64,000 bases of DNA from Paenibacillus sp. YN15 (lineage in GTDB: Bacteria; Bacillota; Bacilli; Paenibacillales; NBRC-103111): assembly GCF_003285005.1 (NCBI RefSeq), contig NZ_QMFA01000037.1, forward strand, positions 1-64,000. The letters run 5' to 3'. The translations under genes and the position numbers were made by a program. The stretch's first letter is position 1. Each line of letters opens with the position of its first letter. The notes beneath the pieces are model-generated. The model was not told the DNA's origin. It searched no databases and saw only the letters and a list, made by a program, of their open reading frames with translations. This document shows positions 25,074 through 34,857 of this stretch, in pieces.

Positions 25074-26042
25074 TCACCTCTCATTCACTTGTATGGACCA
25101 GGAAAATAGTCGGGCGCTTCCGGAATCCAGCCCTCTTGCCCCCGTTTCTTCTCCGTCCCATGGAAGATTGCAGGCATCGGGGACGCAGCTGTGGGGCTCC
25201 AGGGAAATGGCGTTGGCCCAGGAGGGTTTGAACAGCACCATATTGGAAAACAGCGGGTCCGTCCGCAGGAGCAGACGCCGGGCGGCAGGACGATCCTCGA
25301 TGACCCAGACGCTCTCCTTGCTCTCCAATCGGAGGAAGGCAAGATCGCTATTCATTTCCCCCAACGGAAGCCCTTCCTCCAATCTTTGTGTGAGCCCGGT
25401 AGGCACGGGCAGTCCGGCGGCTTGCCCTTCTCCGTCTCGGGGCCATTCCGCACAGGGTGGCGCATAGAGCACCACATCCTTCAGCCCGCCGGAGAAGACA
25501 AAATACGGATGAAATCCCAGGGCAAGAGGGACTGTGCATTCCCCTCCGTTGAAGGCGCTTCCTTGAAGGTATAAATCCCCGTCCCTCACGCTGTATGTCA
25601 GACGGCATTCCAGCTTATGGGGAAAATAAGCATACCGCTGCGGGTCCCGGTCATAGGCGTACACCGCTTCCGCAAACGCCCCTTCCGCGGCAGAGGCGCC
25701 ATGCCGCTTTAGCTCCCAGGGCAGCCTGCCGATTTCCCCATGCACATGATGGGGCCCGTGGGTCAGCGGCAGCTGATAGGAGCGTCCGGCATATTGGAAG
25801 CGTCCCCCGCTGACCCGGCCGGGCGGGCTCAATACGGGAATGCCGAAGCGGGTGGGCCATCTTCTCAGTTGGGCCAGTGAAAGCGGGGGCAGGATAATGT
25901 CCCGGCCGCCCCGGGCATAACGGATGACATTCATGCCAATGCCGGGCGCAATGTCCACTGTACAATCCGTTTGTTCATCCCGCAGGCGCAGGACGGATTC
26001 CCCCTCTAGCTCTATAATGGAGGCGCTGTACCGCTTGCTCAT
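25074..26042 (-). CDS. aldose 1-epimerase family protein
   Basis: The 322-aa protein has the galactose-mutarotase beta-sandwich fold. The likely catalytic residues are in THGPHHVHGEIG (94-105) and LGFHPYF (175-181). Mutarotases interconvert alpha and beta anomers, and some act on sugar derivatives. It overlaps the stop of the SDR gene by four bases and is followed after five bases by the dehydratase, so it probably prepares the anomer oxidised by the SDR enzyme. A lactonase-like role cannot be excluded. Confidence 0.82.
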   Translation of the reverse strand: MSKRYSASIIELEGESVLRLRDEQTDCTVDIAPGIGMNVIRYARGGRDIILPPLSLAQLRRWPTRFGIPVLSPPGRVSGGRFQYAGRSYQLPLTHGPHHVHGEIGRLPWELKRHGASAAEGAFAEAVYAYDRDPQRYAYFPHKLECRLTYSVRDGDLYLQGSAFNGGECTVPLALGFHPYFVFSGGLKDVVLYAPPCAEWPRDGEGQAAGLPVPTGLTQRLEEGLPLGEMNSDLAFLRLESKESVWVIEDRPAARRLLLRTDPLFSNMVLFKPSWANAISLEPHSCVPDACNLPWDGEETGARGLDSGSARLFSWSIQVNER

Positions 26043-26905
26043 GGCTTTGGTCCCCCGGAGTCCTCCCGGCGCACCTCAGGCGCTTCCTCTTCCCGGGAAA
26101 CGAATGCGTATCTTCCCGGCTTCCAGCGGGCCCGCAGCCTGTCCCGCACCAGCGCTCCGGGCGCCAGCGCCGACATGCCCCCATCCAAGGGCAGATCCGC
26201 CCCGTTGACGAAGGACGCCAGGTCTGAGGCCAGGAAAAGAACCGCGTTGGCCACATCCTCCGGATAGCCCAACCGCCCCGCGGGGTAACAATCCACATTC
26301 GCCTGAAAGTCCGGATTAGGCCATTGCTGGCCTTGAACTTCCCGGGTCACAATCGAGGCGGGGGAAATGCAGTTGGCCCGCAGCCCCCATGCGGCCCCCT
26401 CCAGCACCAGCTGGCGGGTGAGGGCCATGATGCCGCTTTTGGCCGCGGAATAAGCCGGAAACCCCGGGTTGGCCCGCAGGGCATTGATGGAAGAGATGTT
26501 GACCACGGCAGGGCGGGAGGATCGGCGGAGCAAGGGCAGGGCATGTTTGGCGCAAAGAAAGACCGAGGTCAGGTTCAGATCGAGGGTCTCCCGCCATTCC
26601 TCCAGCGTCAGCCCGGCAATGGAGCCGGCCCGGGTTACACCGGCATTGTTCACCAGGATATCCAGATGCTCCAGACTGGCGAAAACCTGCGCTACCTCGT
26701 CCTCGCAGGCAACATCCAGCCGCCTGGTGATGACGGACGCTCCCTGTTCCCGTTGCCGGAGCTGCGAAGCCGCCTCTTCCAGCTCCGGTTCCTTGATATC
26801 CGTCATGACCACCCGGCAGCCCTCTTCAGCCAGCCGCCTTGCAATGGCAGCTCCAATTTTACCCGCTGCGCCTGTTACAAGTGCGGTTCTTCCACTCAGC
26901 AGCAT
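26039..26905 (-). CDS. short-chain dehydrogenase/reductase (putative sugar dehydrogenase)
   Basis: The 288-aa protein has the Rossmann TGAAGKIG motif (11-18), Asp36 after the second strand (MTDIKEP, favouring NAD over NADP), NNAG (86-89), and the catalytic Ser139, Tyr152 and Lys156 (YSAAK). It is the first gene of module 2, before the epimerase and dehydratase, which suggests oxidation of an aldose to an aldonolactone. A TTG two codons upstream of the chosen ATG is also possible. The C-terminal 40 residues are charged and unusual for the family. Cytoplasmic. Confidence 0.85.
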   Translation of the reverse strand: MLLSGRTALVTGAAGKIGAAIARRLAEEGCRVVMTDIKEPELEEAASQLRQREQGASVITRRLDVACEDEVAQVFASLEHLDILVNNAGVTRAGSIAGLTLEEWRETLDLNLTSVFLCAKHALPLLRRSSRPAVVNISSINALRANPGFPAYSAAKSGIMALTRQLVLEGAAWGLRANCISPASIVTREVQGQQWPNPDFQANVDCYPAGRLGYPEDVANAVLFLASDLASFVNGADLPLDGGMSALAPGALVRDRLRARWKPGRYAFVSREEEAPEVRREDSGGPKP

Positions 26906-27038
26906 GGCCAATCCGCTCCTTCCCTGCTTCTCTTTACACTTCTTATGATACAGAAGGGCCGTTCGCCATTTTTTAAAAATTTATTGATGTTGTATAGAAA
27001 TTTTTATATGCTCCGCCCGAAAAAGAGAAAAGGGGGCT

Positions 27039-27369
27039 GCTGTCCGAAAGGTACGCCAAGGTGACGTCTGAGGACAAGCAGAATCTGGCTAACGAATCTC
27101 TATCACGCTATTTCGCCAAAACGGGCATGATAAAAAATCTAACGAATCTATATCACGTTATTCGCCTGTTTGAACGCAGTTCGGCGCAAATCCGGACAAA
27201 TAGCGATCCTACGATTCGTTAGATTTCAAACAGGCTCACCTATAGTCAAATAGCGATACCTGGATTCGTTAGCGTTTCTCCCATTTTTAAAGCTTTCAAG
27301 ACAGCCTTTTTCCGCGAGTGCTTGCAGCTTGCTGAATATTTATTCCTCCCATTTGACGTTTCGGACAGC
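27039..27369. repeat. intergenic repeat locus B: four-unit array inside an 11-bp outer inverted repeat
   Basis: The 512-base gap between 26905 and 27418 has no coding sequence. Four units lie at 27089-27117, 27139-27166 (both starting CTAACGAATCT), 27197-27222 and 27247-27272 (both on the opposite strand, ending GATTCGTTAG). Start-to-start distance is exactly 50 within each arm. The consensus is CTAACGAATCnnnnTCrCGcTATTt. An 11-base string GCTGTCCGAAA (27039-27049) is inverted at 27359-27369, giving a MITE-like frame of 331 bp. No transposase is nearby. Confidence 0.75.
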
Positions 27370-27417
27370 TCTTGCGAAGATGAGGCCATCCGGCGCGAAA
27401 AACGGCTTTGCAGCAGC

Positions 27418-30400
27418 TTAGCGGCCGGTTAAGCTTTGCAGCGCTCTGGCCAGCAAAGCCGCCGCCTCGGCCCGGGTGGCGGTCTCAGCAGGGCGGAAGC
27501 TGCCGTCGGGATATCCATCAACCAGGCCCTCTTTCACCGCCAGCTTCACCCATCCGAGGGCCCAGGACGATATTTTCCCCTCATCGTTGAAAGCAAGCAG
27601 CGCCGCCTGTCCGCTCTCCTCCACTGTTTTGCCCTGTATGCTCAGAATCGCCCGCATCAGGATTACCACCAGCTGCTCCCGGGTCACCCCTTCATCCGGG
27701 CCAAACCGGCCACCGTCCAATCCGTTGATCCAGCCAAGGACATAGGCTTGGTAAATCGCCTCCTTGGCCCAATGGGCCTCCGCATCCGCGAATGCTTCCT
27801 CCGGCAGCCTGGCTCCGGCTGATTCCTCGCCCAGCGCCCGGATCAGCACCGCGGCAAACTCCCCCCGGGTCATGCCCCGCTCCGGCTGGATGCTGCCGTC
27901 CGGATAACCGTCGATGATCCCCTTTTCCTTCAACTCCCTGAACAGCTCCTTGGACCAATGGTCAGCCGCATCGGTGAAGGGCGGCTCCTCTTCCGCCCCC
28001 GGGCCTCCCGTGTCCGGCTCCCCTGTCTCCGGCTCCCCCGCCCCCGGTTTGCCCGGCTCCGGCTGCCCTGGGGCCAGGGCGGTCGGCTCATTCGGTTTCG
28101 GCTGCTCTGGAGCCGGTTCACTGGACTCTTCATCCCCATCCTCCGGCGGAACATAGGGCGCCGATGCCCGGATCACGTTCACCGTGTACAGCTTCTCCGC
28201 GGCTCCATCCGCCGCCGTCACCCGAAGCTCCAGCCGATTAGTCCCCACTGCAAGGGGCAAACCGGCGGTGGTCTGCCCGCTTGCCAGCTCTACGGCTTCT
28301 CCTCCATTATGCTTCAGCTTCATGGCCGCTTCCGGCACCTTCGGCACCGCCTTCACCGTTATGCTGTCCACTTGGTGGTCTGCGTGCAGCGTGTAGTCGG
28401 TGACCGTCCGGTCAAATCCCGCCAGGTTTACCGGCGCAAGGCTCAGGCTGCTCAAGTAGGCATTATGCCAGTCCGCCGCGTCTAACCGGAATACCCGGGA
28501 TTGGGCCAACACCCGATTTCCCGCCCGGTCGGCTGCCCGGACATGGAGCACCCACTCTCCGTAGCCCGACTCCAGTCTTACTGCTTCTCCATTGGCAAAA
28601 GCGCTCCAGCCCGCTTCCTCTCCCGGTGTGTCCAGGCTGCGGCTCCATACATATTCCAGGGACCCTCCATCCGCTCCGGAGCCTTCATCCCGGACTGTTA
28701 TAACGGCGGCTGCCCCCTCCAATGCCTCTTCCCTTCCATCCGGGGCAAATTCCACCTCCGGCGCAGTCAGGTCCAGCCGAACCTCGCTTTTCTCCAGCAT
28801 CCGGTTCCCCGCCTCATCCTCCGCCTGGAACCAGAGCTTGTGAATCCCTTCTTGGCCGATAACAATAGGGCCTTCATACGGCAGCCATACCTGCCCCTGA
28901 TCCAGCGAGTAGGTAACGGACGTAACGGTTGGCCCGTTCACATTAACCGCGTACACGCTGGCCGTTACCGGCCGGTTGCTCCATGTCCCGGAAACATACA
29001 CCGTCCCGTCGTCCTTGCTGAAGCCCGCCGCCACCTGCAGCCCTTCCTTGCTGATGCGCGTCACATACGCTTCCTCCGCCAGATTGCCCGCCTGGTCCGC
29101 GGCGCGGAACAGCAGCGTGTGCACGCCGCTATCCGTCAGCCCCAGTTCTTCCCCCGGAGCATACTCCCGCCAATTCTCCCCGCCGTCCAGCGAAACGTCA
29201 ATGCGGTCCAAGCCGCTGCCCTCATCCCGGGCATAGACCGCCCAACTTACGGTCCGGGAGGTCCACCCCCCGGGAGCATAGGCTGTCCCGTCCTCCTGCG
29301 TCCCCACCGCCTCCAGATCAGGAGCCGTATTGTCCAGCCGGAACGCCTGGGACCGGGCAAAAACGGGGTGGCCAGCCCCGTCCTCCGCCCGCACATGCAG
29401 ATACCAGAGGCCGTCGCCGGCCTCCAGCTTCACAGGCTGCGCCGCATCCACCGGCTGCCAGCCTGCCTCCTTCCCCGGCGTTTCCGGGCCGGGGGACCAG
29501 ACGGCCAGCACCTCCGGCCGGCCGTAAGTGACGCTTACCACGGTGGAAGCGGTCTTGCCCCAGGCCTCCCGGCCATCGGGCTGAAAGCCGATCTCTACCG
29601 GGAGAATAGCCTGGAATTTATACCCATTGGCTGCGGCATAGGCTTGAGCGGTTGAACCCTCATAGCCCAGGATCGTCAAACCGGCGGGATTAAAGTCCAA
29701 CAGCCGCCGGCCCAACACCGCATCCGTTCCTCCCACTGCCACCTCCGTCAGCGCATTGAGGCGCAGGGCCGAGTCCTCCACAGTCTCCACCTGCTCCGGC
29801 AATACGATCCCGGTCAGCGCATTGTCCCGGAAAGCGGAATGGCCGATGGAGCGCACACTGTCCGGAATCACGGCTTGGGTCAGCCCCTTGCCCTGGAAGG
29901 CGGAATCGCCAATGGCCACAACGGGCAGACCGGCAATAACCGGGGGAATAACCGCCTCCCCCCGTCCGGTGAAACCGGTGACGGTCACTCCATTGCCATC
30001 CTCATTGACCTTGTACAGGAAATGCCCTTCCCGCCGGTCATCCAGATTCCAGATTCCCTCCAGTTGGGGATGGATGGTCAGGCTCATGGTGTAATCAGCG
30101 TTTTTGTACTCCTTCAGCAATACCCGGGAGGTAGGAGGCACCACCAGAACCGCTGTGCCGGAGGACCGGATCTCCGTGCTCAGCACAAAGCTGTCCAGCC
30201 CCAGCACCGTGCCGTCGTGGATATTCTTGAATTCGCCAGTAATGCGCAGCCCGTTGGGCAGAAGCTCCTCCAAAGGCACAGGAAACTCGCTCTGGGGCAC
30301 AACCAGCCGCAGCACCCGCTGGCCGGGATTCATGCCCGCCTGAGTTACGGTCAGATCGAACGGAGCTTCATAGCTTCCTTGTTCAGACACTGGGAAATAT

Positions 30401-33400
30401 ACCGCTATATCGAAATTATAGTCCTTATAGTCCGCCAATGGGACCGCCGTCGTAGGCTCCACCACCAGCACCGTCGTTCCGTTGGTCCGAATTTCATTCC
30501 CGCGGATCACCGAATCCAGCTGCAGCACCGATTGGTTCGTCTTGTGGGTCAGCGTTCCCTTGATCTTCAAGCCCTGCAGGGAATTGACCTCCAAGGGCTC
30601 AGGGAAATCGGACTGGCTGACCACCAGACGGATTTCTTTTTTCGCGGAGTTCATGCCCGCCAAAGTCACGGCAACATCTACCGGCTCAAGCAGCGAGTCC
30701 ACGCGCCAATACGCCGGAGAAACCACTTTGACCGCAAAATTGTAATCCTTATAATCTTTCAATGGAACATCAAGCGTAGGCTCCACCACCAGCACCGTGG
30801 TGCCGCCGGCTCGCACTTCATTGCCCCGGATTACCGAATCCAGCTGCAGCACCGATTGATCCTGCTTATGGGTCAGCGTCCCCTTGATCCTCAAGCCCTT
30901 GAGCTTATTCTCCTCCAGCGGATAGGGAAAATCGGACTGGCTGACCACCAGACGGATTTCCTTGCGGGAGGAGTTCATGCCTGCCAGAGTCACCGCAACC
31001 TCCAATTCCTCATATTCCAGCACCCGCTCCGCCGGCACCTGAACAGAAAGGAAGATATTATAGCTGTCATAGGAAGCCAACGGAACTGCGGCAGTCGGTT
31101 TGACTATCAGCGTTAACGTCCCTGCCGCATGATTCACCTCGTTGCCCACAATTTCACTGGACAGCAGCCTGGTGGAGCCATCCGTCCTATGGGTCAGCAC
31201 ACCGCTCACCTTCATCCCCTTCAGCACATTCGCCGCCGGGAGCAGCGGGAAGAAGTCCTCCGCCGGCACCTCCAACCGCAGCGTATTGTTTTGGGAATCG
31301 GCGCCGCTGCTCAGCGCCCATGTATCCATGCTTACAGTATTCCCTTGACTCGTCTCCAGTTCGATGCCCGAATGGGAGAAATCATAGGGCTTCAGCTCTC
31401 CGCCGCCCAGAACCTCCGTTCCGCCGTCCGTTTTGAAAACTGTCAGCTCATACTGAAAGCTCTTGGAAGGATCATCCACTTTAATCAGGAACTCATAGGG
31501 ATAACCCGTCTTTTCCGCGCTGAAGGACTCTCCTCCAATGGTATAGTTCAGAACTGCCTTGTCGGTGGTGTCATTCTGATCCGTTGCGTACACGTAGGCA
31601 TAATAGCTCTCCGGCGTTACCTGGATCACATGGCCCTTGCCCCGGGTATGCTCCACTGTAGTGCCTTCCGTATAATTGGAATACTCGAAGTCCGGATTGG
31701 CATACGCCGGCGTCTTCACCGCTGTCAGGCCATGGAGCACCACGGACTTGATCCCTTTGGCCGGGATGGTCAGCGTAAAGGCTCCGTTCACCACGCTCAC
31801 CGCGCTTTTGCTTCCGTCCGCCTCATAGACCGTTGCCGTACCCGTATAGCTCCCGGCAGGATCGGCCTTCTCTCCCAGCGTCACTGTGGAGGTCACCGCA
31901 TCATTGCCTTCATTCATCAGGGCCACGCCCAGCACCCCGTCCTTGCGGGCGGCCACATAGTCGATTTCCACCGTATCCGGCTCTACGATGCCCCGGTCCA
32001 GCCACAGCCACATGTCCTCTTCCTCATAAAATTTCCCCGGCGCATGGCCGAATTGATTGGAGGCGAAATAGGCGTACCCCGACTGGTAAAGAGACGGGAA
32101 CTCCACATGCTGCTCCGACTTCACCCAGGCGCTGTTGATCAGGAAATCCTCCAGCATGCTGATGAACACCGGAATGTGGTGCCAATAGATGGAGGTAAAG
32201 TCCGGTCCGGTGTACGGATAATCCTCCTTCATCTGATGGAAGAGAATCCGGTCCTGATAGTAGCCGGGATAGTTGCCGTACCGGCCGATGGTAGCGTTGC
32301 GGGCCATGTTGTAGAAAAACTCATCCCCGGTGTACACCGACAGCTTCGCGAGCATCCCCGCCCAGTTGTTCATGGTGATCACATTGCCGTGCCCCGGAGT
32401 AGAGGGATGCTCCGTCCCCATGCCAACCCGGCCGCCCAGCCAGCCCGGAGCCGTTTCCGTTTCCAGAGGCACGCCCAGCTCTTGGGCGGGTTTGGCTTCT
32501 CCGTCCACATTGCCCAGCCGCCATTGCTGCTCGCCGTGCCACCAGAAATTGAAGCGGTTGGCGTACAGGGGCCGGGTGCCGGATTTTTCCTGAGTGACGG
32601 TATAATCCGTTTCCGCGTAATCATCATGATAGCCCGTAGTCCATACGCCGGTCAGAAGCAATTGGGCGTTCTGCTCCGCCCCATCCAGATAGCGCTGTTC
32701 TCCCGTGGCCTCATAAGCGGCCAGCAGAGTGGCAACCATCGGAATATAATCCCCATATACAAAGCCGTTGACAAAGCGGATTTCCCGGTTGGCTCCCGCA
32801 TTGGGATGCTGCTGCAAATAGCGGTCGGCCAGCGTCCGCAAATGATTCAAATACTGCTCATCCTCAGTGTATTTGAACATAATCGCCTGGTCCGCCACTC
32901 CGGCTAGGCTGGCTTGCTGGGAGGGAGACTGTACCGCCTGATCCAACAGGAAAGGCATCCGTCCCTGGGTCATTTCATACAGACCGCCGTAAACATGCGC
33001 AGAATAATTGGTGATGGGCCCGCCAATAGGAGTGGGCAGGGCACCTGCATAATTGCTGGTTCCCCCGTCTCCCGTTCCCCGAAAATGCGGCCTGTTTCTG
33101 CCCAATATGTAGGCCAGAGTGGGTATGGCGCGGTCATCCAAAATCGCTTCATCCTCCGTCAGCAGATAGCGCTGCAAAGCCGCCATGCTGTTGGAGACGG
33201 TAACCAGATCCTTCTCCTCCATATTGTAATGGGCCATGTCTTCTGTATCCCAGCCGCCGTAATCGTCGTCCATCATCAGGTCGGTGGCGTTATAGATGGC
33301 TTCATTCAGCGAGTGGAAATAGTTGGTGCGGATATCCCGGGCGTTATACAGATTTTCTGCGGTATGCTTGAAGGTATCATACCAGGAAGCCGCTTGGTTA

Positions 33401-34857
33401 ATAATCCGGTAGGACACGGAATAGCTGTCCCCCGCCTCGAATAGGCTGTGCCCCGAACCGAACATGGGCGCGGTAAATTGCGGCCGCACATTCTGCTCCG
33501 GCCCGCGGAGCACCAGACCGAAGGAGGAGGTTTCCGGATAGGCATAATCCTGCGGCACCGACACCGGGTCCATGGCAATGCCCGAGGTCATCGCCTTGCC
33601 CCCAAAGCGGGTGTTTCCCTCCGCGTAATGCAGGGTAGCCATTGGCGTAAACAAGTAGGACTCCGGCACAATCGTTGAGCCGGCCGGAACATTCTTTTTC
33701 ACATACAGCAAAGGCGCAGTAACGGTGTCAAAGTCACTGTAGGCGGTTTCATTCCCGCTGAACAGCAGGAACGAATAGGCTCCCTCCTGAGAGAATTCCG
33801 CCTCCAGAGTAACCTTGGGATCATCGCTCAGATCATCCAATTCAAAGACAACCTTCAGCTCCGCTTCACTGTGGCTTGGAAAGCTGAGCTCTACCTTATG
33901 GTCATTGATCTTCGTAAAACCGCTGGGAATAAACCAGACGGGAACCCCGGAGCGAAAAAAATCGCTGACGACGGTATTGACGGAGACACCCTCCAGCTCC
34001 ACTTCCTGACTGAATTGAATAAACTGCCCGTCTTGGCCGGCAAACTGGCTATTGGAGGCGGCCATCATCAGGAAACCCAGCTGCTCTGTCTTTTCCTTCA
34101 CCTGCAGCCATTGGCCATCCTCTTTGATAAAAATTTCATTTTGCACCAGATCGCCTTCCTGGCCGGTTCCCTTATGAAACACCACCTTGACGCTCCCGTT
34201 TTCAATCGAGGCTGTTTCAGCGGAAGGGACATCGGCTGCCGCCCATTCCGGAAAATCGGCGGGAGGCAGCGCGGAGAACGGGTCCTCAGGCTGCGCCAGC
34301 TCAATCAATTCATCCAGATCCTCCGGAGGAACAAGGCTTAAATCCTTGGTGAGAAAGAACCCTTCGCAACGGGCATAGAAGGCGGAGGTATCGATCAGGG
34401 ACAATTCATGAACCCCGGCCTCCAAGGTGTAAACCCCCACCTCCGTCCAACGGAAGCCCTCTTGTCCGTGAGCGCCGAATTTCTTGTCCGCCCTTGCCCC
34501 GTCCACCCCCACATGGAAGGTACGGGTGCCAGGCTGATTGGTGGCAAAATCCCGGTCCCGCACCCACAGCTTGTATTGGCCGGCAGACTCAACATTGACC
34601 CTGGCAATAGCCGGCTCCCCGCCGTCGCCCGGGTCCGCTTCCTCCGCTGTAGACGCCGTGGCCCGGCCGGTTACGTAGCTTCCGGTTAACGTCCACGAAC
34701 CAAAGCTGTAAAAATAGTTCGGCGGGATGTAATAGTGCAGCTTCTCTTCCGGCTGCGGTCCGGTATCCGCCCGGGCTGTTGGAGTAAAAGCCAGCTGCGG
34801 GATAAATGAGCCCAGCAGCAAAATGGCCAAAAGCAGAGAGAGCATTCGCTTCATCAT
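27418..34857 (-). CDS. giant SLH-anchored surface protein with putative polysaccharide-degrading domain
   Basis: The protein has 2479 aa. A signal peptide (1-30, ending TARA) is followed by a carbohydrate-binding-like beta domain (31-200), a beta-sandwich (200-450), and a helical region (about 460-960) rich in Trp, Tyr and His (for example FNFWWHGEQQWRLG, GYYQDRILFHQMKEDY, YWHHIPVF) that resembles an (alpha/alpha)-toroid lyase or hydrolase. Then come four 108-aa repeats (about 1175-1605), a BspA-type leucine-rich segment (1622-1752), Ig-like domains (1752-2136), a cadherin-like beta-sandwich (2129-2236), a Pro/Gly/Glu linker and three SLH domains (2290-2479) for binding secondary cell-wall polymer. 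The ATG pair at 34857 has GGGAGGG upstream. I cannot assign the catalytic region to a family. Confidence 0.85.
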   Translation of the reverse strand: MMKRMLSLLLAILLLGSFIPQLAFTPTARADTGPQPEEKLHYYIPPNYFYSFGSWTLTGSYVTGRATASTAEEADPGDGGEPAIARVNVESAGQYKLWVRDRDFATNQPGTRTFHVGVDGARADKKFGAHGQEGFRWTEVGVYTLEAGVHELSLIDTSAFYARCEGFFLTKDLSLVPPEDLDELIELAQPEDPFSALPPADFPEWAAADVPSAETASIENGSVKVVFHKGTGQEGDLVQNEIFIKEDGQWLQVKEKTEQLGFLMMAASNSQFAGQDGQFIQFSQEVELEGVSVNTVVSDFFRSGVPVWFIPSGFTKINDHKVELSFPSHSEAELKVVFELDDLSDDPKVTLEAEFSQEGAYSFLLFSGNETAYSDFDTVTAPLLYVKKNVPAGSTIVPESYLFTPMATLHYAEGNTRFGGKAMTSGIAMDPVSVPQDYAYPETSSFGLVLRGPEQNVRPQFTAPMFGSGHSLFEAGDSYSVSYRIINQAASWYDTFKHTAENLYNARDIRTNYFHSLNEAIYNATDLMMDDDYGGWDTEDMAHYNMEEKDLVTVSNSMAALQRYLLTEDEAILDDRAIPTLAYILGRNRPHFRGTGDGGTSNYAGALPTPIGGPITNYSAHVYGGLYEMTQGRMPFLLDQAVQSPSQQASLAGVADQAIMFKYTEDEQYLNHLRTLADRYLQQHPNAGANREIRFVNGFVYGDYIPMVATLLAAYEATGEQRYLDGAEQNAQLLLTGVWTTGYHDDYAETDYTVTQEKSGTRPLYANRFNFWWHGEQQWRLGNVDGEAKPAQELGVPLETETAPGWLGGRVGMGTEHPSTPGHGNVITMNNWAGMLAKLSVYTGDEFFYNMARNATIGRYGNYPGYYQDRILFHQMKEDYPYTGPDFTSIYWHHIPVFISMLEDFLINSAWVKSEQHVEFPSLYQSGYAYFASNQFGHAPGKFYEEEDMWLWLDRGIVEPDTVEIDYVAARKDGVLGVALMNEGNDAVTSTVTLGEKADPAGSYTGTATVYEADGSKSAVSVVNGAFTLTIPAKGIKSVVLHGLTAVKTPAYANPDFEYSNYTEGTTVEHTRGKGHVIQVTPESYYAYVYATDQNDTTDKAVLNYTIGGESFSAEKTGYPYEFLIKVDDPSKSFQYELTVFKTDGGTEVLGGGELKPYDFSHSGIELETSQGNTVSMDTWALSSGADSQNNTLRLEVPAEDFFPLLPAANVLKGMKVSGVLTHRTDGSTRLLSSEIVGNEVNHAAGTLTLIVKPTAAVPLASYDSYNIFLSVQVPAERVLEYEELEVAVTLAGMNSSRKEIRLVVSQSDFPYPLEENKLKGLRIKGTLTHKQDQSVLQLDSVIRGNEVRAGGTTVLVVEPTLDVPLKDYKDYNFAVKVVSPAYWRVDSLLEPVDVAVTLAGMNSAKKEIRLVVSQSDFPEPLEVNSLQGLKIKGTLTHKTNQSVLQLDSVIRGNEIRTNGTTVLVVEPTTAVPLADYKDYNFDIAVYFPVSEQGSYEAPFDLTVTQAGMNPGQRVLRLVVPQSEFPVPLEELLPNGLRITGEFKNIHDGTVLGLDSFVLSTEIRSSGTAVLVVPPTSRVLLKEYKNADYTMSLTIHPQLEGIWNLDDRREGHFLYKVNEDGNGVTVTGFTGRGEAVIPPVIAGLPVVAIGDSAFQGKGLTQAVIPDSVRSIGHSAFRDNALTGIVLPEQVETVEDSALRLNALTEVAVGGTDAVLGRRLLDFNPAGLTILGYEGSTAQAYAAANGYKFQAILPVEIGFQPDGREAWGKTASTVVSVTYGRPEVLAVWSPGPETPGKEAGWQPVDAAQPVKLEAGDGLWYLHVRAEDGAGHPVFARSQAFRLDNTAPDLEAVGTQEDGTAYAPGGWTSRTVSWAVYARDEGSGLDRIDVSLDGGENWREYAPGEELGLTDSGVHTLLFRAADQAGNLAEEAYVTRISKEGLQVAAGFSKDDGTVYVSGTWSNRPVTASVYAVNVNGPTVTSVTYSLDQGQVWLPYEGPIVIGQEGIHKLWFQAEDEAGNRMLEKSEVRLDLTAPEVEFAPDGREEALEGAAAVITVRDEGSGADGGSLEYVWSRSLDTPGEEAGWSAFANGEAVRLESGYGEWVLHVRAADRAGNRVLAQSRVFRLDAADWHNAYLSSLSLAPVNLAGFDRTVTDYTLHADHQVDSITVKAVPKVPEAAMKLKHNGGEAVELASGQTTAGLPLAVGTNRLELRVTAADGAAEKLYTVNVIRASAPYVPPEDGDEESSEPAPEQPKPNEPTALAPGQPEPGKPGAGEPETGEPDTGGPGAEEEPPFTDAADHWSKELFRELKEKGIIDGYPDGSIQPERGMTRGEFAAVLIRALGEESAGARLPEEAFADAEAHWAKEAIYQAYVLGWINGLDGGRFGPDEGVTREQLVVILMRAILSIQGKTVEESGQAALLAFNDEGKISSWALGWVKLAVKEGLVDGYPDGSFRPAETATRAEAAALLARALQSLTGR
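30040..31330 (-). repeat. four tandem coding repeats of about 320 bp
   Basis: Within the giant surface protein a unit containing AGMN, LVVSQSDFP, LKGLRIKGTLTHK, LDSVIRGNE and TVLVVEPT recurs four times. Units 2 and 3 are almost identical at DNA level; for example, ATCGGACTGGCTGACCACCA occurs at about 30931 and 30607, 324 bases apart. Units 1 and 4 are more diverged. Recent tandem duplication is the simplest explanation. Confidence 0.85.

Noticed and set aside
23980-25467. 495-codon open frame on the plus strand
   Set aside because: It overlaps the dehydratase and epimerase genes on the opposite strand, has no ribosome site, and is a product of GC-rich codon structure.
27089-27272. CRISPR array
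   Set aside because: The units alternate in orientation, number only four, and no cas genes are present in the window.
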